Positions 1 to 9,628 are shown, counted from the first letter of the stretch. The stretch is DNA of 64,000 bases from Shewanella psychrotolerans (GCF_019457595.1 NZ_CP080419.1:1054001-1118000); one strand, 5' to 3'. Program-made: numbers and translations. Notes: generated by a model not told the origin, from the sequence alone.

Positions 1-2
1 GG

Positions 3-1448
3 CAATGGTCGAGTGATATGACCGCTCAGTTTTGGGGCGGAAATATTGTCGGTGGTGCCTCTAACTTTATGAGCGGCTATTTTCATCGTCTTAAGCCACA
101 GGATTTTGCGTTAGTGTCGACGTTCGGTGCGATTGAGGGGGCTAATACTGTCGATTGGCCGATAAGCTATGCTGAATTCGAGCCCTATTATGCCAAGGTG
201 GAGCGGATTGTTGGTGTTAGCGGTAAAGTGGTGAAGCATCCCTATTTAGAGCCGCGTTCGACACCAGATTACCCATTGCCACCCACGGCCGAACATCCTA
301 TTGCCGCTAAATTTGATTTAGCGTGTAAATCTCTAAAATTACACCCTTTACCTATGGCGCGCGGTATTCTATCTGTACCATTTTATGGTCGTAAAAGCTG
401 TGAGTATTCTGGCTATTGTGGCAGTTATGGTTGTCACTCTGGTGCAAAGGCGAGCTCTCGTGCGGCGCTGTTAAATGATGCTGTGGCAACGGGGCGCTGT
501 AAAATAGTGACGCAAGCTAAAGTGTATCGGCTAAACACCAATGGGGCTGGTGAGGTCAGTAGTGCGAGTTATTTCGATGCAAGGGGTAAGAGTATAGATA
601 TTTCTGCTCGATTGTTTGTGGTGGCTTGTTACTCGATCGAAAGTGCGAGGCTACTGCTAGCCAGTAAAGGGGGGAAGCATCCCAATGGTATCGGTAATCG
701 TTATGATCAAGTCGGTAAAAATTTACATTGCTGCGCCGGTGGCACAGGTCATGGGGTATTTAAGTTAGATAGATTAGCGCCTGACGTTGCCGGCGGATTG
801 AAAATAAGAGGTCCATTTTTCAATCGCGCCCTACAGGATTGGTATGTGATTGATGACAAAGCGGTGTTCGATAAGCCGGTGAAGGGCGGCACTTTAGATT
901 TTGTGTTCGATCCGCCTTCGCCGACCAGCGAGGCTAATGGACTCAAGTGGCAGGAGGGCAACCTCTTGTGGGGCACGCCGCTTAAGCAGAAGATCAAGGC
1001 GCATTTCACCCAGTCGCGGGATTTTAAATTTGAGGTTTTCTGTGATTGGCTGACCAATGATGATTGTTACGTCACTCTGGACGATGAAGAGCAAGACAAG
1101 TGGGGGCAGCCAGTGGCCAAGGTGCGCGCCGGTTTTCATCCCCATGATCTTAAGGTGGCGCAGTATTTAGTTGATCGGGGTGTTGAGGTGATGAAGGCGA
1201 TGGGCGCCGATGAAGCCTGGGGGAATGTGTTTACGTCGCCCACATCTAATTTAGTTGCTGGAGGCTGCCGCTTTGGTCACGATCCCAAAACATCGGTACT
1301 AGATAAAAACTGCCGCGTACATGATTGCGCTAATCTCTATATCAGCGATGGTTCATTTATGCCTAATGGTGGCTCAGTTACCCCAACTTTAACCATATAC
1401 GCTAATGCATTTCGAGTGGCCGATAAGCTGATTGAGCACTTAGGCTAA
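3..1448 (+). CDS. GMC-family FAD oxidoreductase, 5' end outside the window
   Basis: The reading frame is open from the first bases, so the gene starts upstream; the N-terminal Rossmann FAD motif is not in view. Visible parts are the GMC signature region near the window start (GGAS followed by N), a cysteine-rich stretch around 410-440 (pattern CEYSGYCGSYGC) and the C-terminal GMC block ending in NGGSVTPTLTIYANA, where the family has its flavin-contacting end. Such proteins oxidise alcohols or sugars. The Cys-rich stretch resembles the iron-sulfur-binding segment of FAD-dependent glucose/gluconate dehydrogenase large subunits, which usually pair with a small Tat-exported subunit and a cytochrome c; partner genes would lie upstream and cannot be seen. 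A second protein of this type is encoded at 37974-39743. Substrate unknown. Confidence 0.85.
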   Translation, partial: QWSSDMTAQFWGGNIVGGASNFMSGYFHRLKPQDFALVSTFGAIEGANTVDWPISYAEFEPYYAKVERIVGVSGKVVKHPYLEPRSTPDYPLPPTAEHPIAAKFDLACKSLKLHPLPMARGILSVPFYGRKSCEYSGYCGSYGCHSGAKASSRAALLNDAVATGRCKIVTQAKVYRLNTNGAGEVSSASYFDARGKSIDISARLFVVACYSIESARLLLASKGGKHPNGIGNRYDQVGKNLHCCAGGTGHGVFKLDRLAPDVAGGLKIRGPFFNRALQDWYVIDDKAVFDKPVKGGTLDFVFDPPSPTSEANGLKWQEGNLLWGTPLKQKIKAHFTQSRDFKFEVFCDWLTNDDCYVTLDDEEQDKWGQPVAKVRAGFHPHDLKVAQYLVDRGVEVMKAMGADEAWGNVFTSPTSNLVAGGCRFGHDPKTSVLDKNCRVHDCANLYISDGSFMPNGGSVTPTLTIYANAFRVADKLIEHLG

Positions 1449-1520
1449 TAAAGGTTAAATCGAAGGCCAAAATCCTTCCTATACTCAAGTTGATGAAATT
1501 ATTAACTTGGGATAATCACT

Positions 1521-1724
1521 ATGAGTCATACCTACAAAATTATTGAACTTGTCGGTTCTTCGCCTATTAGCTCCGATGAAGCGATTAAAAACGCTATCGC
1601 GGAGGCTAGTCAGTCACTGCATCATCTGCGCTGGTTTCAAGTGGTGGAAACCCGCGGCCATCTGGAAGAGGGGCTTATTGCTCATTGGCAAGTAACAGTA
1701 AAAGTTGGGTTTACCTTAGATTAG
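1521..1724 (+). CDS. Dodecin family flavin-binding protein
   Basis: A 67-residue protein of the size and pattern of dodecins: an N-terminal beta strand ([11 protein letters not shown]), an amphipathic helix ([12 protein letters not shown]), the [13 protein letters not shown] segment carrying the conserved tryptophan that stacks on flavin, and a C-terminal strand ending VGF. Dodecins form hollow cytoplasmic 12-mers that store or buffer flavins and sometimes CoA. A GGGA ribosome-binding site precedes the ATG. It stands alone, downstream of the flavoprotein gene and convergent with queG; a link to the neighbouring flavoenzyme is only suggestive. Confidence 0.85.
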   Translation: MSHTYKIIELVGSSPISSDEAIKNAIAEASQSLHHLRWFQVVETRGHLEEGLIAHWQVTVKVGFTLD

Positions 1725-1744
1725 CGGGCTTGTATGGATTGGCA

Positions 1745-2914
1745 TTAGGCATCTCTGGGTAACCCCTTTGTTACCGCGCGAATGACACGTTGGGTCTTTC
1801 GGTTAGTTTGCTGTTTGTGATTAAGCTGTTGGTCGAGAGCCCAATCGATATGTTCGATAACCATCTCATCGACCTCGTCACTGTTGCGGCGATGGGTCAA
1901 CGCATTGATGATTTTTTCTGAATGTGGCGCGTTACCAAGCGCCACAGCAATATTTCGCAGCCAGCGTTTATGTCCTATTCTACGAATAGCGCTGCCTTCG
2001 GTATAGCTTAAAAACTCGGCCTCGTTCCAGCTAAAAAGGGTAAGGAGTTCGGGATGCTTGAGTGGATCTCGGGTGTGAAAATCATGCTCTTGCGTTAGCG
2101 GCGCGCGCGAGTTTACCGGGCAAACTAGCTGACAGTCATCGCAGCCATAGATTCGATTGCCTATCTGTTGACGAAACTCCTCTGGGATAGCGCCTTGCAG
2201 CTCAATGGTGAGATAGGAGATACAACGCCGGCCATCAACCACATAAGGTTCGACTATTGCGTTAGTTGGGCAAGACTTGATGCAAGCGACGCAGGTATTA
2301 CACTCTTCCTTTATTGGCACATCGACGGGAAGTGCCAGGTCGATCAACAGTTCGCCGAGAAAAAACCAGCTCCCCGCCTGGTGGTTAAGTAATAGACTGT
2401 GTTTACCAGTCCAGCCAAGCCCAGCTTTATCGGCCAGAGGTCGTTCTAAAATAGGCGCAGAATCGACAAAGGGGCGAAAGTTGGGTTTAGCCAATCCTAA
2501 ACTGTCTAGCTCAGCTTCGATCTGTTGTCCTAGCTTTTTAAGCCTGTTACGGATCATTTTGTGATAGTCGCGTCCGCCAGCGTAGCGAGATATATAGGCT
2601 AAATTGGGGTCGCTTAAGTTAGTAGCAAAGCCAGCGTCGGGGGGAAGGTAGTCCATTCTGGCTGAAATAACTCGTTGGGTGCCTGGGTGTAACTCATGGG
2701 GACGTGCCCGCATCATGCCATGAGTTTCCATGTAAGCCATCTCTCCGTGATACCCCTTGTCGAGCCATGTTTGAAGTTTTGCTTCTTCTTTACTGAGATC
2801 GGTATCACAGATGCCTATTTGAGCGAATCCAAGTGCTTTTCCCCACTCTTTAATCTTTAAGGCTAGCTCTTGAAGCTGTGTGGTAGTGAGTTGAGCTGGC
2901 GAGTGTGTGGGCAT
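1745..2914 (-). CDS. queG: Epoxyqueuosine reductase QueG
   Basis: A 389-residue cobalamin- and iron-sulfur-dependent enzyme that performs the last step of queuosine synthesis in tRNA, reducing epoxyqueuosine to queuosine in the cytoplasm. Two ferredoxin-like clusters are visible, CNTCVACIKSCP at about residues 205-216 and CDDCQLVCP at about 258-266. The FVDSAPILER block at about 149-158 holds the likely catalytic aspartate, and YHGEMAYM near residue 55 is typical of the family. Length matches the family. In many gammaproteobacteria queG is next to nnr-tsaE; here the upstream flank instead holds a decayed gene. Confidence 0.95.
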   Translation of the reverse strand: MPTHSPAQLTTTQLQELALKIKEWGKALGFAQIGICDTDLSKEEAKLQTWLDKGYHGEMAYMETHGMMRARPHELHPGTQRVISARMDYLPPDAGFATNLSDPNLAYISRYAGGRDYHKMIRNRLKKLGQQIEAELDSLGLAKPNFRPFVDSAPILERPLADKAGLGWTGKHSLLLNHQAGSWFFLGELLIDLALPVDVPIKEECNTCVACIKSCPTNAIVEPYVVDGRRCISYLTIELQGAIPEEFRQQIGNRIYGCDDCQLVCPVNSRAPLTQEHDFHTRDPLKHPELLTLFSWNEAEFLSYTEGSAIRRIGHKRWLRNIAVALGNAPHSEKIINALTHRRNSDEVDEMVIEHIDWALDQQLNHKQQTNRKTQRVIRAVTKGLPRDA

Positions 2915-3120
2915 AGTGGCAATGATAGTGATAATGAGTGATGGATAACCTACTCATCATATCAGTTAACAAAGCAGGACAAAACCTTGGACGAAATGCT
3001 TGTCTCGCCATAGTGTAGAACATTGAAACGATGGAAAGCCGCTTATTTGAATTCAACTGTTCCAAGGCGTTTTATATAAATCTTGTGCGATGTCAAAGGT
3101 CTAAAATTGGAAAACACTTA

Positions 3121-3540
3121 ATGCGAATGCTGACTGAGGAATGGGCACCAATGAGCTTTCAGGCACAGGGAGTCGCAAAAGGGATATGGAGTGGCACTAG
3201 CCGAGCTATTGGCTCAACGGTTAAATGTTGATGCAAATACTGAGGTGTTCCTTTGGGCTCGAGCCTATGTTATAGCGGTCTCTCAGCCTGATGTCATGTT
3301 GTTTATATGCGCGCTTAATAACGAGCGTAGAAAGCTTTTGATTTTATAAGACCTATCGCAACAAGTCGTGTATATGTTTACGCTAGCGCTAATGATGATG
3401 TGCAGTTAGATAATATTTTGTAGATGGATAGGCCCAGAAGCGTCGGGGTTTATCGGGACTCAATCGGCGAGTCGATTTTGATGAAGGGGGTAAAACATTT
3501 CATCGTAGCACGCTTTGCTAAGGGCACCTTACCCCAAGTG
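3121..3540 (+). pseudogene. Decayed periplasmic substrate-binding protein (SBP_bac_3-like)
   Basis: Three frames together read as one family-3 solute-binding protein. LTEEWAPMSFQAQG (3130-3171) is in one frame. GYGVALAELLAQRLN, leading to EVFLWARAYVIAVSQPDVM (about 3182-3349), is one base out of phase and ends in TAA. PIATSRVYVYASANDD and, after an in-frame TAG, RPRSVGVYRDSIGE complete the match. This is the pattern of Shewanella ABC-type amino-acid-binding-like proteins that begin after a signal peptide with an LTEEWAPY motif. At least two frameshifts, an internal stop and loss of both ends mean it is not functional. The family match is by eye. Confidence 0.7.
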
Positions 3541-3660
3541 TAAATCAATGGTATAGGGCAGTGAAAAAACGGCAAAGGGAAGGTGGGCGAGACAACCTTA
3601 TCAGGCTTGATTTCCTCAGTTTAATGCACCTACCCAACTCAATCTTATTGAGCAGCGAGA

Positions 3661-5580
3661 TTAAGCTGAGTTTTTATCACTTAATACGGCGCAATTACGT
3701 CCCGCTGCTTTGGCACTATACAATGCCTTATCCGCTCGTTTTAATAGCATATCAAACGAATTTTCATCAGCCTGAGTTGCAATTCCTGCACTGATGGTTA
3801 ATTTTAAGTCAGAAGGGATATCATCAAAATTACTCTTTTCTACTGTCGCCACGAGTCTTTGAGCAATATTAAATGCCTGTTCTGACGAAGTATTGGGTAA
3901 GACGATAAGAAACTCTTCCCCTCCTACACGGCCAACTAAGTCTTGCTTTCGCATTAACATGTTACTGATATTAGCAAGTGAAATTAAGACCTTATCACCT
4001 ATGTCGTGACCGAGTTGATCATTGATTTGCTTAAAGTTGTCGGCATCAAATAGGATTAAAGAGAGTGGATGCTCTGTGGATTCTTTCGACTTAAAGTAAG
4101 TTTCTCCCTTAAGGTAGGTTGAGCGTCGATTTGGCAATTGTGTTAGGTGGTCTGTCGATGCTAATACTGAGAGCTGTTTAGATTTTTTTGATTGTTTATA
4201 GGAGATTACAGATAAGATCACCATGATAATGCCGGAGAGAATGATCACTGCTAACTGTAAATATTTATTTTGATTTAAAATTATTAGCTCATTTTCTTTT
4301 ATCTTCTGTATCTTCAATAATTGCTTATTTTCTCGCTCAACTTTCTCTGTATTGAAGCGTGTACGCATTTCTGTTGTGCTATTGGTTTGTCGGGTCGCAT
4401 CGAGTGCTTGATGGGTAGCAATATAGTCTTGCAGTGCAATCACTGCTTGTTGCCAATTTTGTTGTGATATAAAAGCCTGACTTTGCACAAGGTACAACTG
4501 CTCTAAACCTCTAGAATTTTTAATTTTGGTGAAGGCTGTTTCAGCTTCATTAAGATATGCGTGTGCTTTTTCCATCTCGTGGTGATGAAGTGCTGCTTGG
4601 GCCTGAAAAAGACGCATAAAACTGTAACTCGCTCCATCAGAAACTTTGATAAATTCAGTTGCCTGTGATAGATATTTTTCCGCCTCTTCGACGCGATCGA
4701 GTTTTATTAATATTCCCGCAATATTAATGGCTTGAAAAGCACTTGATTTATCATCGGATTTATCTTTCCAGTAGTGGTAGCTTTGTAAGTGTTTTTCTAA
4801 TGCGGCGCTATTTTCTCCTAACTCTTCTAAGGCGTAGGCTATTTCTGTTTTCATCAGATTGGCGGTGTCATTATCGCCTTGTTTACTAAATTGAACCTCT
4901 AGCTGTTGATAGTATTTTATCGCCGTTTGTGGGTCGCCAAAACGTCGATAACTAGTGGCCAGTTCGATAAGGTTATATTGTGCCCAGGCTTTAAGATTAA
5001 GTGATTCGTAAAGATGTTGAGCGATAATGAAATCCTCTAAAGCTCCAGCAAAATTTCCTTGAAACGAATACATCGCGCCTCTTAATGAACGAGAGTCTGC
5101 TATTAACTTGGGGGAGTCGATAAGATAGGCCTGATGAACAAGGTCATTATACTCTTGAAGTGCTAGGTCAACTTTACCTATGAGTTGATACATATATGCT
5201 CTGCATAGTTTAAGATCGGTTGCTGTTTCAGAAGATTTCGCGATCTGTTTTGACGCTAGCTTTAAGTTTACAAACTCGATTGCCGCTTCAATTGCTTTAT
5301 TATCGGTTAAGTCAAAGCCATTCCAACAAATGACAGCCTGTAACTTGAGATAATTTTTAGTGTCCTCTACTGAGATGTTTTTTTTAAGGTAGTTCAGGGT
5401 GACTTTTATTGTTTCAGAATCGGTTAGTTCACCACTATCAAATACCTCTAAAGCTTTTTCAACGCTTTTGGGCTGAAAAGGAGCGGACTGAACTGGAAAT
5501 GAAAGGCCGACGAGTAGCATACCGATACTCGCTAGCAAACTTAAACGCGTCCATGATGTTAAGATTATCATTGTTATCAT
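3661..5580 (-). CDS. TPR-repeat diguanylate cyclase (GGDEF), membrane anchored
   Basis: A 639-residue protein predicted to make cyclic di-GMP. An N-terminal hydrophobic signal or anchor comes first, then a long helical TPR-like sensor (for example LDLALQEYNDLVHQAYLID and FAGALEDFIIAQHLYESL), a coiled-coil, one transmembrane helix at about 445-465 (LAVIILSGIIMVILS) and a C-terminal GGDEF domain. The active-site loop reads GGEEF at about residue 552, which is catalytically competent in this family. RKQD five residues upstream is an intact RxxD inhibitory I-site, so product feedback inhibition is expected. The TPR part probably lies in the periplasm and receives an unknown signal. It is monocistronic. 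Confidence 0.9.
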   Translation of the reverse strand: MITMIILTSWTRLSLLASIGMLLVGLSFPVQSAPFQPKSVEKALEVFDSGELTDSETIKVTLNYLKKNISVEDTKNYLKLQAVICWNGFDLTDNKAIEAAIEFVNLKLASKQIAKSSETATDLKLCRAYMYQLIGKVDLALQEYNDLVHQAYLIDSPKLIADSRSLRGAMYSFQGNFAGALEDFIIAQHLYESLNLKAWAQYNLIELATSYRRFGDPQTAIKYYQQLEVQFSKQGDNDTANLMKTEIAYALEELGENSAALEKHLQSYHYWKDKSDDKSSAFQAINIAGILIKLDRVEEAEKYLSQATEFIKVSDGASYSFMRLFQAQAALHHHEMEKAHAYLNEAETAFTKIKNSRGLEQLYLVQSQAFISQQNWQQAVIALQDYIATHQALDATRQTNSTTEMRTRFNTEKVERENKQLLKIQKIKENELIILNQNKYLQLAVIILSGIIMVILSVISYKQSKKSKQLSVLASTDHLTQLPNRRSTYLKGETYFKSKESTEHPLSLILFDADNFKQINDQLGHDIGDKVLISLANISNMLMRKQDLVGRVGGEEFLIVLPNTSSEQAFNIAQRLVATVEKSNFDDIPSDLKLTISAGIATQADENSFDMLLKRADKALYSAKAAGRNCAVLSDKNSA

Positions 5581-5809
5581 TTGATTAGTTTGTTCACCCT
5601 GTAAAGTGACCCGTTAACTATAGTGGATATTGTTTTTTGTAACTATTGTTATAAGGATGACACATTTTTAATAGTAACAGTATATTTTTTAAGCATAAAA
5701 GCCTTGAGGTAAATCATTAGATTGAATTTTTGCTTTTCATTTACGGTGAAGGTATAACGTTCAGCCTTTGCTGATTTTTGCTAACTGATGATTGTGGAGT
5801 AAAAGTAAA

Positions 5810-6235
5810 TTGAATTCTGAATATAAGGAGCGCGCCGAGATAGTAGCGTTCAACGTGTGCAATCATGTTATTCCTATGGATCAGGTGCCAGCTAATTTGA
5901 TGGAAGCCTACGCCAATCTGTTTAATGAATTGCTTGAAGATAAAGATCTCAAATTTGCAGCAACATGGGATGCGCTACCACCAAGTGCGAGCGTGCTATT
6001 GCCTAAGGAAGATTTTCACGGTTTTTACATCGCAAATGCTTGGCTACAACTTAGCCGAGTCGCCCAAGATATCGCTGAATTGGCTGACAGTGATGAAGCT
6101 ATCGATGAAAATGAGTATAACGATATATTTACTCGTTTATCTGAAGCATCTTTGAAAGAGAGCGCTAAAAAACTCAAAAAAGCACGCACCGACAGAGCAC
6201 TACTTAATAGTATAAAGGCTGTTATTGCAGGATAA
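5810..6235 (+). CDS. Conserved hypothetical protein, TTG start
   Basis: About 141 residues, acidic and largely helical, with no signal peptide, membrane segment or cysteine motif. I do not recognise a characterised family. The start is chosen at TTG 5810 because GGAG lies at 5796-5799, ten bases upstream; another in-frame TTG at 5792 has no good site. Motif-like stretches are NHVIPMDQVPANLMEAYANLFNE near the N-terminus and DFHGFYIANAWLQLSRVAQDIAEL in the middle, suggesting a small helical-bundle cytoplasmic protein. It is followed directly by a strong hairpin shared with convergent rsuA. Confidence 0.7.
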   Translation: MNSEYKERAEIVAFNVCNHVIPMDQVPANLMEAYANLFNELLEDKDLKFAATWDALPPSASVLLPKEDFHGFYIANAWLQLSRVAQDIAELADSDEAIDENEYNDIFTRLSEASLKESAKKLKKARTDRALLNSIKAVIAG

Positions 6236-6239
6236 AAAA

Positions 6240-6268
6240 CGGAGCAACACAGTCTTAGTGTTGCTCCG
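6240..6268. terminator. Bidirectional intrinsic terminator
   Basis: A perfect 11-bp stem (CGGAGCAACAC paired with GTGTTGCTCCG) around a 7-base loop, with an A-run on its left. It sits between the ends of the convergent hypothetical gene and rsuA, so it can serve both strands, although the right-hand T-tract is weak. Confidence 0.8.
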
Positions 6269-6301
6269 TTAGTTTGAGTATCTCAAGTTGAGTATCACGG
6301 T

Positions 6302-6991
6302 TTAAATCGATGCTATCTCGTCGTCGGTAAGATAGCGCCATTCTCCTGGTGCTAAACTGCGATCTAATTCAATCTTGCCAACACATTCACGGTGCAGCCC
6401 CACAACCTTGTTACCGACGGCTGCAAACATACGCTTGACTTGATGATATTTACCTTCAGTAATCGTTAGCCTAGCCTGATGGCTGTCAATTATTTCCAGC
6501 TGTGCGGGTTTAGTTAAGCCATCTTCATTTCTCAGCTCAATACCTTGAGTGAATTGCTCAACAAGCTCCTCGGCGAGAGGATCAGCAAGTTGAACCAGAT
6601 AGCGTTTACCGCACTCTTTTTTGGGAGAAGTTATCTTGTGTGACCACTGACCGTCACTAGTAATGAGCACCAACCCCGTCGTATCGACATCTAGGCGCCC
6701 TGCAATATGCAAATCTTCTGTTTTCGCGATATCGAGGAGGCTCAATACTGACGGATATTCTTCATCGATAGTCGAGCAGATAGTCTCAACTGGTTTGTTT
6801 AGCATGATAAATCGAGGGCCAATTACCGTGATTAATTCACCGTCAAGATGGATCTGATGACTTGCTTCTACCTTAAAGCCTGAGTTTTTAACTATGACAC
6901 CATCACAAGTAACGTCGCCTCTATGGAGCGCTTTTTTTGCTAATGACCGTGTTAATGAAGTGGACTCGCAGATAAATTTGTCTAAACGCAC
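6302..6991 (-). CDS. rsuA: 16S rRNA pseudouridine-516 synthase RsuA
   Basis: A 229-residue protein that converts U516 of 16S rRNA to pseudouridine. The N-terminal S4 RNA-binding domain opens MRLDKFICEST. The catalytic aspartate sits in AGRLDVDTTGLVL at about residue 100. The ITSPKKECGKRYLV and EGKYHQVKRMFAAVGNKV blocks are the usual family signatures. Length and C-terminus (LTDDEIAS) match E. coli RsuA closely. It appears to be a single-gene unit. Confidence 0.95.
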   Translation of the reverse strand: MRLDKFICESTSLTRSLAKKALHRGDVTCDGVIVKNSGFKVEASHQIHLDGELITVIGPRFIMLNKPVETICSTIDEEYPSVLSLLDIAKTEDLHIAGRLDVDTTGLVLITSDGQWSHKITSPKKECGKRYLVQLADPLAEELVEQFTQGIELRNEDGLTKPAQLEIIDSHQARLTITEGKYHQVKRMFAAVGNKVVGLHRECVGKIELDRSLAPGEWRYLTDDEIASI

Positions 6992-7377
6992 TGTTGTTGC
7001 CTATAAAATCATAATAGGTACCATTATGAAGTGTGAGTGCGTAAAGAGGAAGATCTTGTGTAGTGTATAGCAGAACAATCGGGATAAACGGGATGATAAA
7101 CTCTCTGTATTGAACCACCACTGCAATCGAGATGGCACTTGCCATGCTTAGCTGATTGAAACTTCAGTTCAATGTGCCAAATTGAAGGTTAGGAAACCTT
7201 TACTTACATATGAATTGCACAATTATTGAGAACAATCGCCGCCGGAACTTGTTTACATTGGTATGAAGCCATTAACATACGTAACTTGAAACCGTTTTAG
7301 CACCACTTTTGGCTTGTGATATCAGTAACGCTGCTGCATAAAACAATAAATGAAATAAGCATCAAAAAGGAATTAAC
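6992..7377. other. Intergenic region between rsuA and pepO
   Basis: The 386 bases between divergent rsuA and the peptidase gene hold no gene I can support. A 74-codon open frame on the minus strand that overlaps the rsuA start has no ribosome-binding site and no recognisable content. Promoters for both flanking genes must lie here, but I cannot point to a convincing one. AAGGA precedes the peptidase ATG. Confidence 0.5.
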
Positions 7378-9462
7378 ATGAAGAAAGTTCTTGTTGGGGG
7401 TTTATGTGCCTCTCTTATCGTCGGGCTTAGCGCTTGTAACAGTGATAAAGCTGAAGTTAAAGCGCCAGAAACTGTAAAAACTGAAACTGCCGTAGCGGTA
7501 CAAAAGGCCCTTACATCAGGGATCGACTTTGCTAATTTTGATAAGTCAGTTCGCCCGCAAGATGATTTCTATGACTATGTAAATGGTACTTGGATTAAGA
7601 ACACTGAGATCCCTGGCGATCGTACTAGCACGGGCGCGTTCTATGACTTACGTGAAAAGTCACGTGATGATGTTAAAGCTATTATTGAAGAAGTTGCTGC
7701 GACGCCAAACCTAACCCCTGGTAGTGATGAGCAAAAGGTGGCAGACCTTTATCGCTCATTCATGGACACCGATACCTTGAACAAACTAGGCATTAAGCCG
7801 ATTCAAGGTGAGTTAGATAAAATTGCAGCCCTTAAAAATAAAGACGAGTTAGTTGAGTATTTCGCTCACAGTCAAGTGATTGGTGGTGGTACGCCATTAG
7901 CGTTTTACATCGATATTGATGCTAAAAATTCTAGCCGTTACGCGACTCACCTTTGGCAATATGGCCTGAGCTTGCCTGAGAAAGATTACTATTTTAATGA
8001 AGCTGAGCGTTTCGTTAACATCCGTAAAGCCTTCGTTGAGCATATCGAGAAGATGTTTACCTTAGCCGGACTTGGCGATCCTAAGGTGAGCGCAGAGCAG
8101 GTATTGGCCTTAGAAACCGCTATAGCAAGCCGTCATTGGGATGTCGTCGAAAACCGTGACAGCACTAAGACTTACAATCTATATCAGGTTGCGGATCTGG
8201 CTAAATTGGCTCCTGATTTTAACTGGAGCGGTTACCTTAAGGTGTTAGGTGCGGATAAACAGGTCGACATTATCGTTAATCAGCCTAGCTTCATCGAAGG
8301 ATTTAACGAAGTACTTAAAGCCAACGACCTATCAACTTGGCAAACTTACATGACTTGGCAGACGCTGACTCATTTTGCTGGCAACCTTAGTGTTGATTTG
8401 GACAGAGAGAATTTTGAGTTTTTCTCTAAAACGCTAAATGGCCAAGCAGAGCAGCAACCTCGTTGGAAGCGTGGCGTTGGTACGGTGAATAGCCTATTGG
8501 GCGAAGTGGTAGGCAAGGTGTATGTTAAGCGTCATTTTACACCAGAAGCCAAAAAGCGTATGCAGACATTGGTAGAAAACCTTCGTAGTGCTTACGGTGA
8601 GAGCATTGAAAACCTATCTTGGATGAGCCCAGATACTAAAGTGGCTGCTAAAGATAAGCTTGCTAAGTTCGATCCTAAAATCGGTTATCCAGATCGCTGG
8701 GAAGATTACAGCAAACTGACAATCAAGGGTGACGATCTCGTTGGTAATAGTATTCGTGCGAGTGAACTTAGCCATGAGAAAGAACTTGAAAAACTAGGCT
8801 CTCCAATTCGTAAGTGGGAATGGCATATGACACCACAAACGGTGAATGCTTACTACAATCCAACGATGAATGAAATTGTATTCCCTGCGGCTATCTTGCA
8901 ACCTCCGTTCTTTAACATGGAGGCTGATGACGCAGTCAATTACGGCGGCATTGGTGCTGTGATTGGTCACGAAATGGGGCACGGTTTCGACGACCAAGGT
9001 GCTAAGTTTGACGGCGAAGGCAACATGCGTGATTGGTGGACAGAGCAAGATTTAAAAGAGTTTGCTGCACGTGGTAAGGCTTTGGTTGAACAGTATAATA
9101 ACTATGCTGTATTTGATGACTTAAACGTTAACGGTGAGCTGACGCTTGGCGAAAACATCGGCGATCTTTCTGGTGTGACCATTGCCTACAAAGCTTATAA
9201 GATGTCACTTAATGGCAAAGAGGCACCGGTTATCGACGGTCTAAGTGGTGATGAGCGTTTCTTTATCGGCTTCACTCAGATCTGGCGCGCTAAGATCAAA
9301 GAGGAATCGATGCGTAACCGCGTGGCAACCGATCCGCATTCGCCTGCAAAATTCCGTTCATTAGGGGCATTATCGAATATGCCAGAGTTTTACACTACGT
9401 TTGACGTGAAAGAGGGCGATGCTATGTATATCGCACCGGAGAAGCGCGTAAAAATTTGGTAG
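7378..9462 (+). CDS. pepO: M13-family zinc metallopeptidase lipoprotein (PepO-like)
   Basis: A 694-residue neprilysin-like endopeptidase. The N-terminus is a lipoprotein signal with lipobox LSAC at about residues 18-21, so the protein is membrane-anchored and likely periplasmic or surface-facing. The zinc motif HEMGH is at about residue 530 and the third zinc ligand is in GENIGD at about 590-595. The substrate-binding NAYYNPTMNEIVFPAAILQ block precedes the zinc site. The full M13_N plus M13 domain length is present and the C-terminal KIW is close to the family's usual tail. These enzymes cleave short peptides on the amino side of hydrophobic residues. It is monocistronic, with its own terminator. 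Confidence 0.93.
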   Translation: MKKVLVGGLCASLIVGLSACNSDKAEVKAPETVKTETAVAVQKALTSGIDFANFDKSVRPQDDFYDYVNGTWIKNTEIPGDRTSTGAFYDLREKSRDDVKAIIEEVAATPNLTPGSDEQKVADLYRSFMDTDTLNKLGIKPIQGELDKIAALKNKDELVEYFAHSQVIGGGTPLAFYIDIDAKNSSRYATHLWQYGLSLPEKDYYFNEAERFVNIRKAFVEHIEKMFTLAGLGDPKVSAEQVLALETAIASRHWDVVENRDSTKTYNLYQVADLAKLAPDFNWSGYLKVLGADKQVDIIVNQPSFIEGFNEVLKANDLSTWQTYMTWQTLTHFAGNLSVDLDRENFEFFSKTLNGQAEQQPRWKRGVGTVNSLLGEVVGKVYVKRHFTPEAKKRMQTLVENLRSAYGESIENLSWMSPDTKVAAKDKLAKFDPKIGYPDRWEDYSKLTIKGDDLVGNSIRASELSHEKELEKLGSPIRKWEWHMTPQTVNAYYNPTMNEIVFPAAILQPPFFNMEADDAVNYGGIGAVIGHEMGHGFDDQGAKFDGEGNMRDWWTEQDLKEFAARGKALVEQYNNYAVFDDLNVNGELTLGENIGDLSGVTIAYKAYKMSLNGKEAPVIDGLSGDERFFIGFTQIWRAKIKEESMRNRVATDPHSPAKFRSLGALSNMPEFYTTFDVKEGDAMYIAPEKRVKIW

Positions 9463-9482
9463 TAAACTTCTGATGTTATGAT

Positions 9483-9512
9483 AAAAAAGAGCGCAAATCG
9501 CGCTCTTTTTTT
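9483..9512 (+). terminator. Intrinsic terminator after pepO
   Basis: A stem made from AAAAAAGAGCG and its complement around a short loop, running into a T-tract, twenty bases after the peptidase stop codon. Confidence 0.85.
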
Positions 9513-9628
9513 ATGGTCTGTTATCAAGGATTTTTAGATGAATAATGTTTCACTTTTTATTAAGCATTGGTTAAGTGAAAGGGGGCTAGATTAGAACCTC
9601 GAGGTTAGAGATGTTACCGAGGATGGTT

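Noticed and set aside
2168-2564. Plus-strand frames inside queG
   Set aside because: They lie antisense to an intact, clearly conserved gene.
6921-7145. 74-codon frame antisense to and upstream of rsuA
   Set aside because: No ribosome-binding site, overlaps the rsuA start, and no family resemblance.
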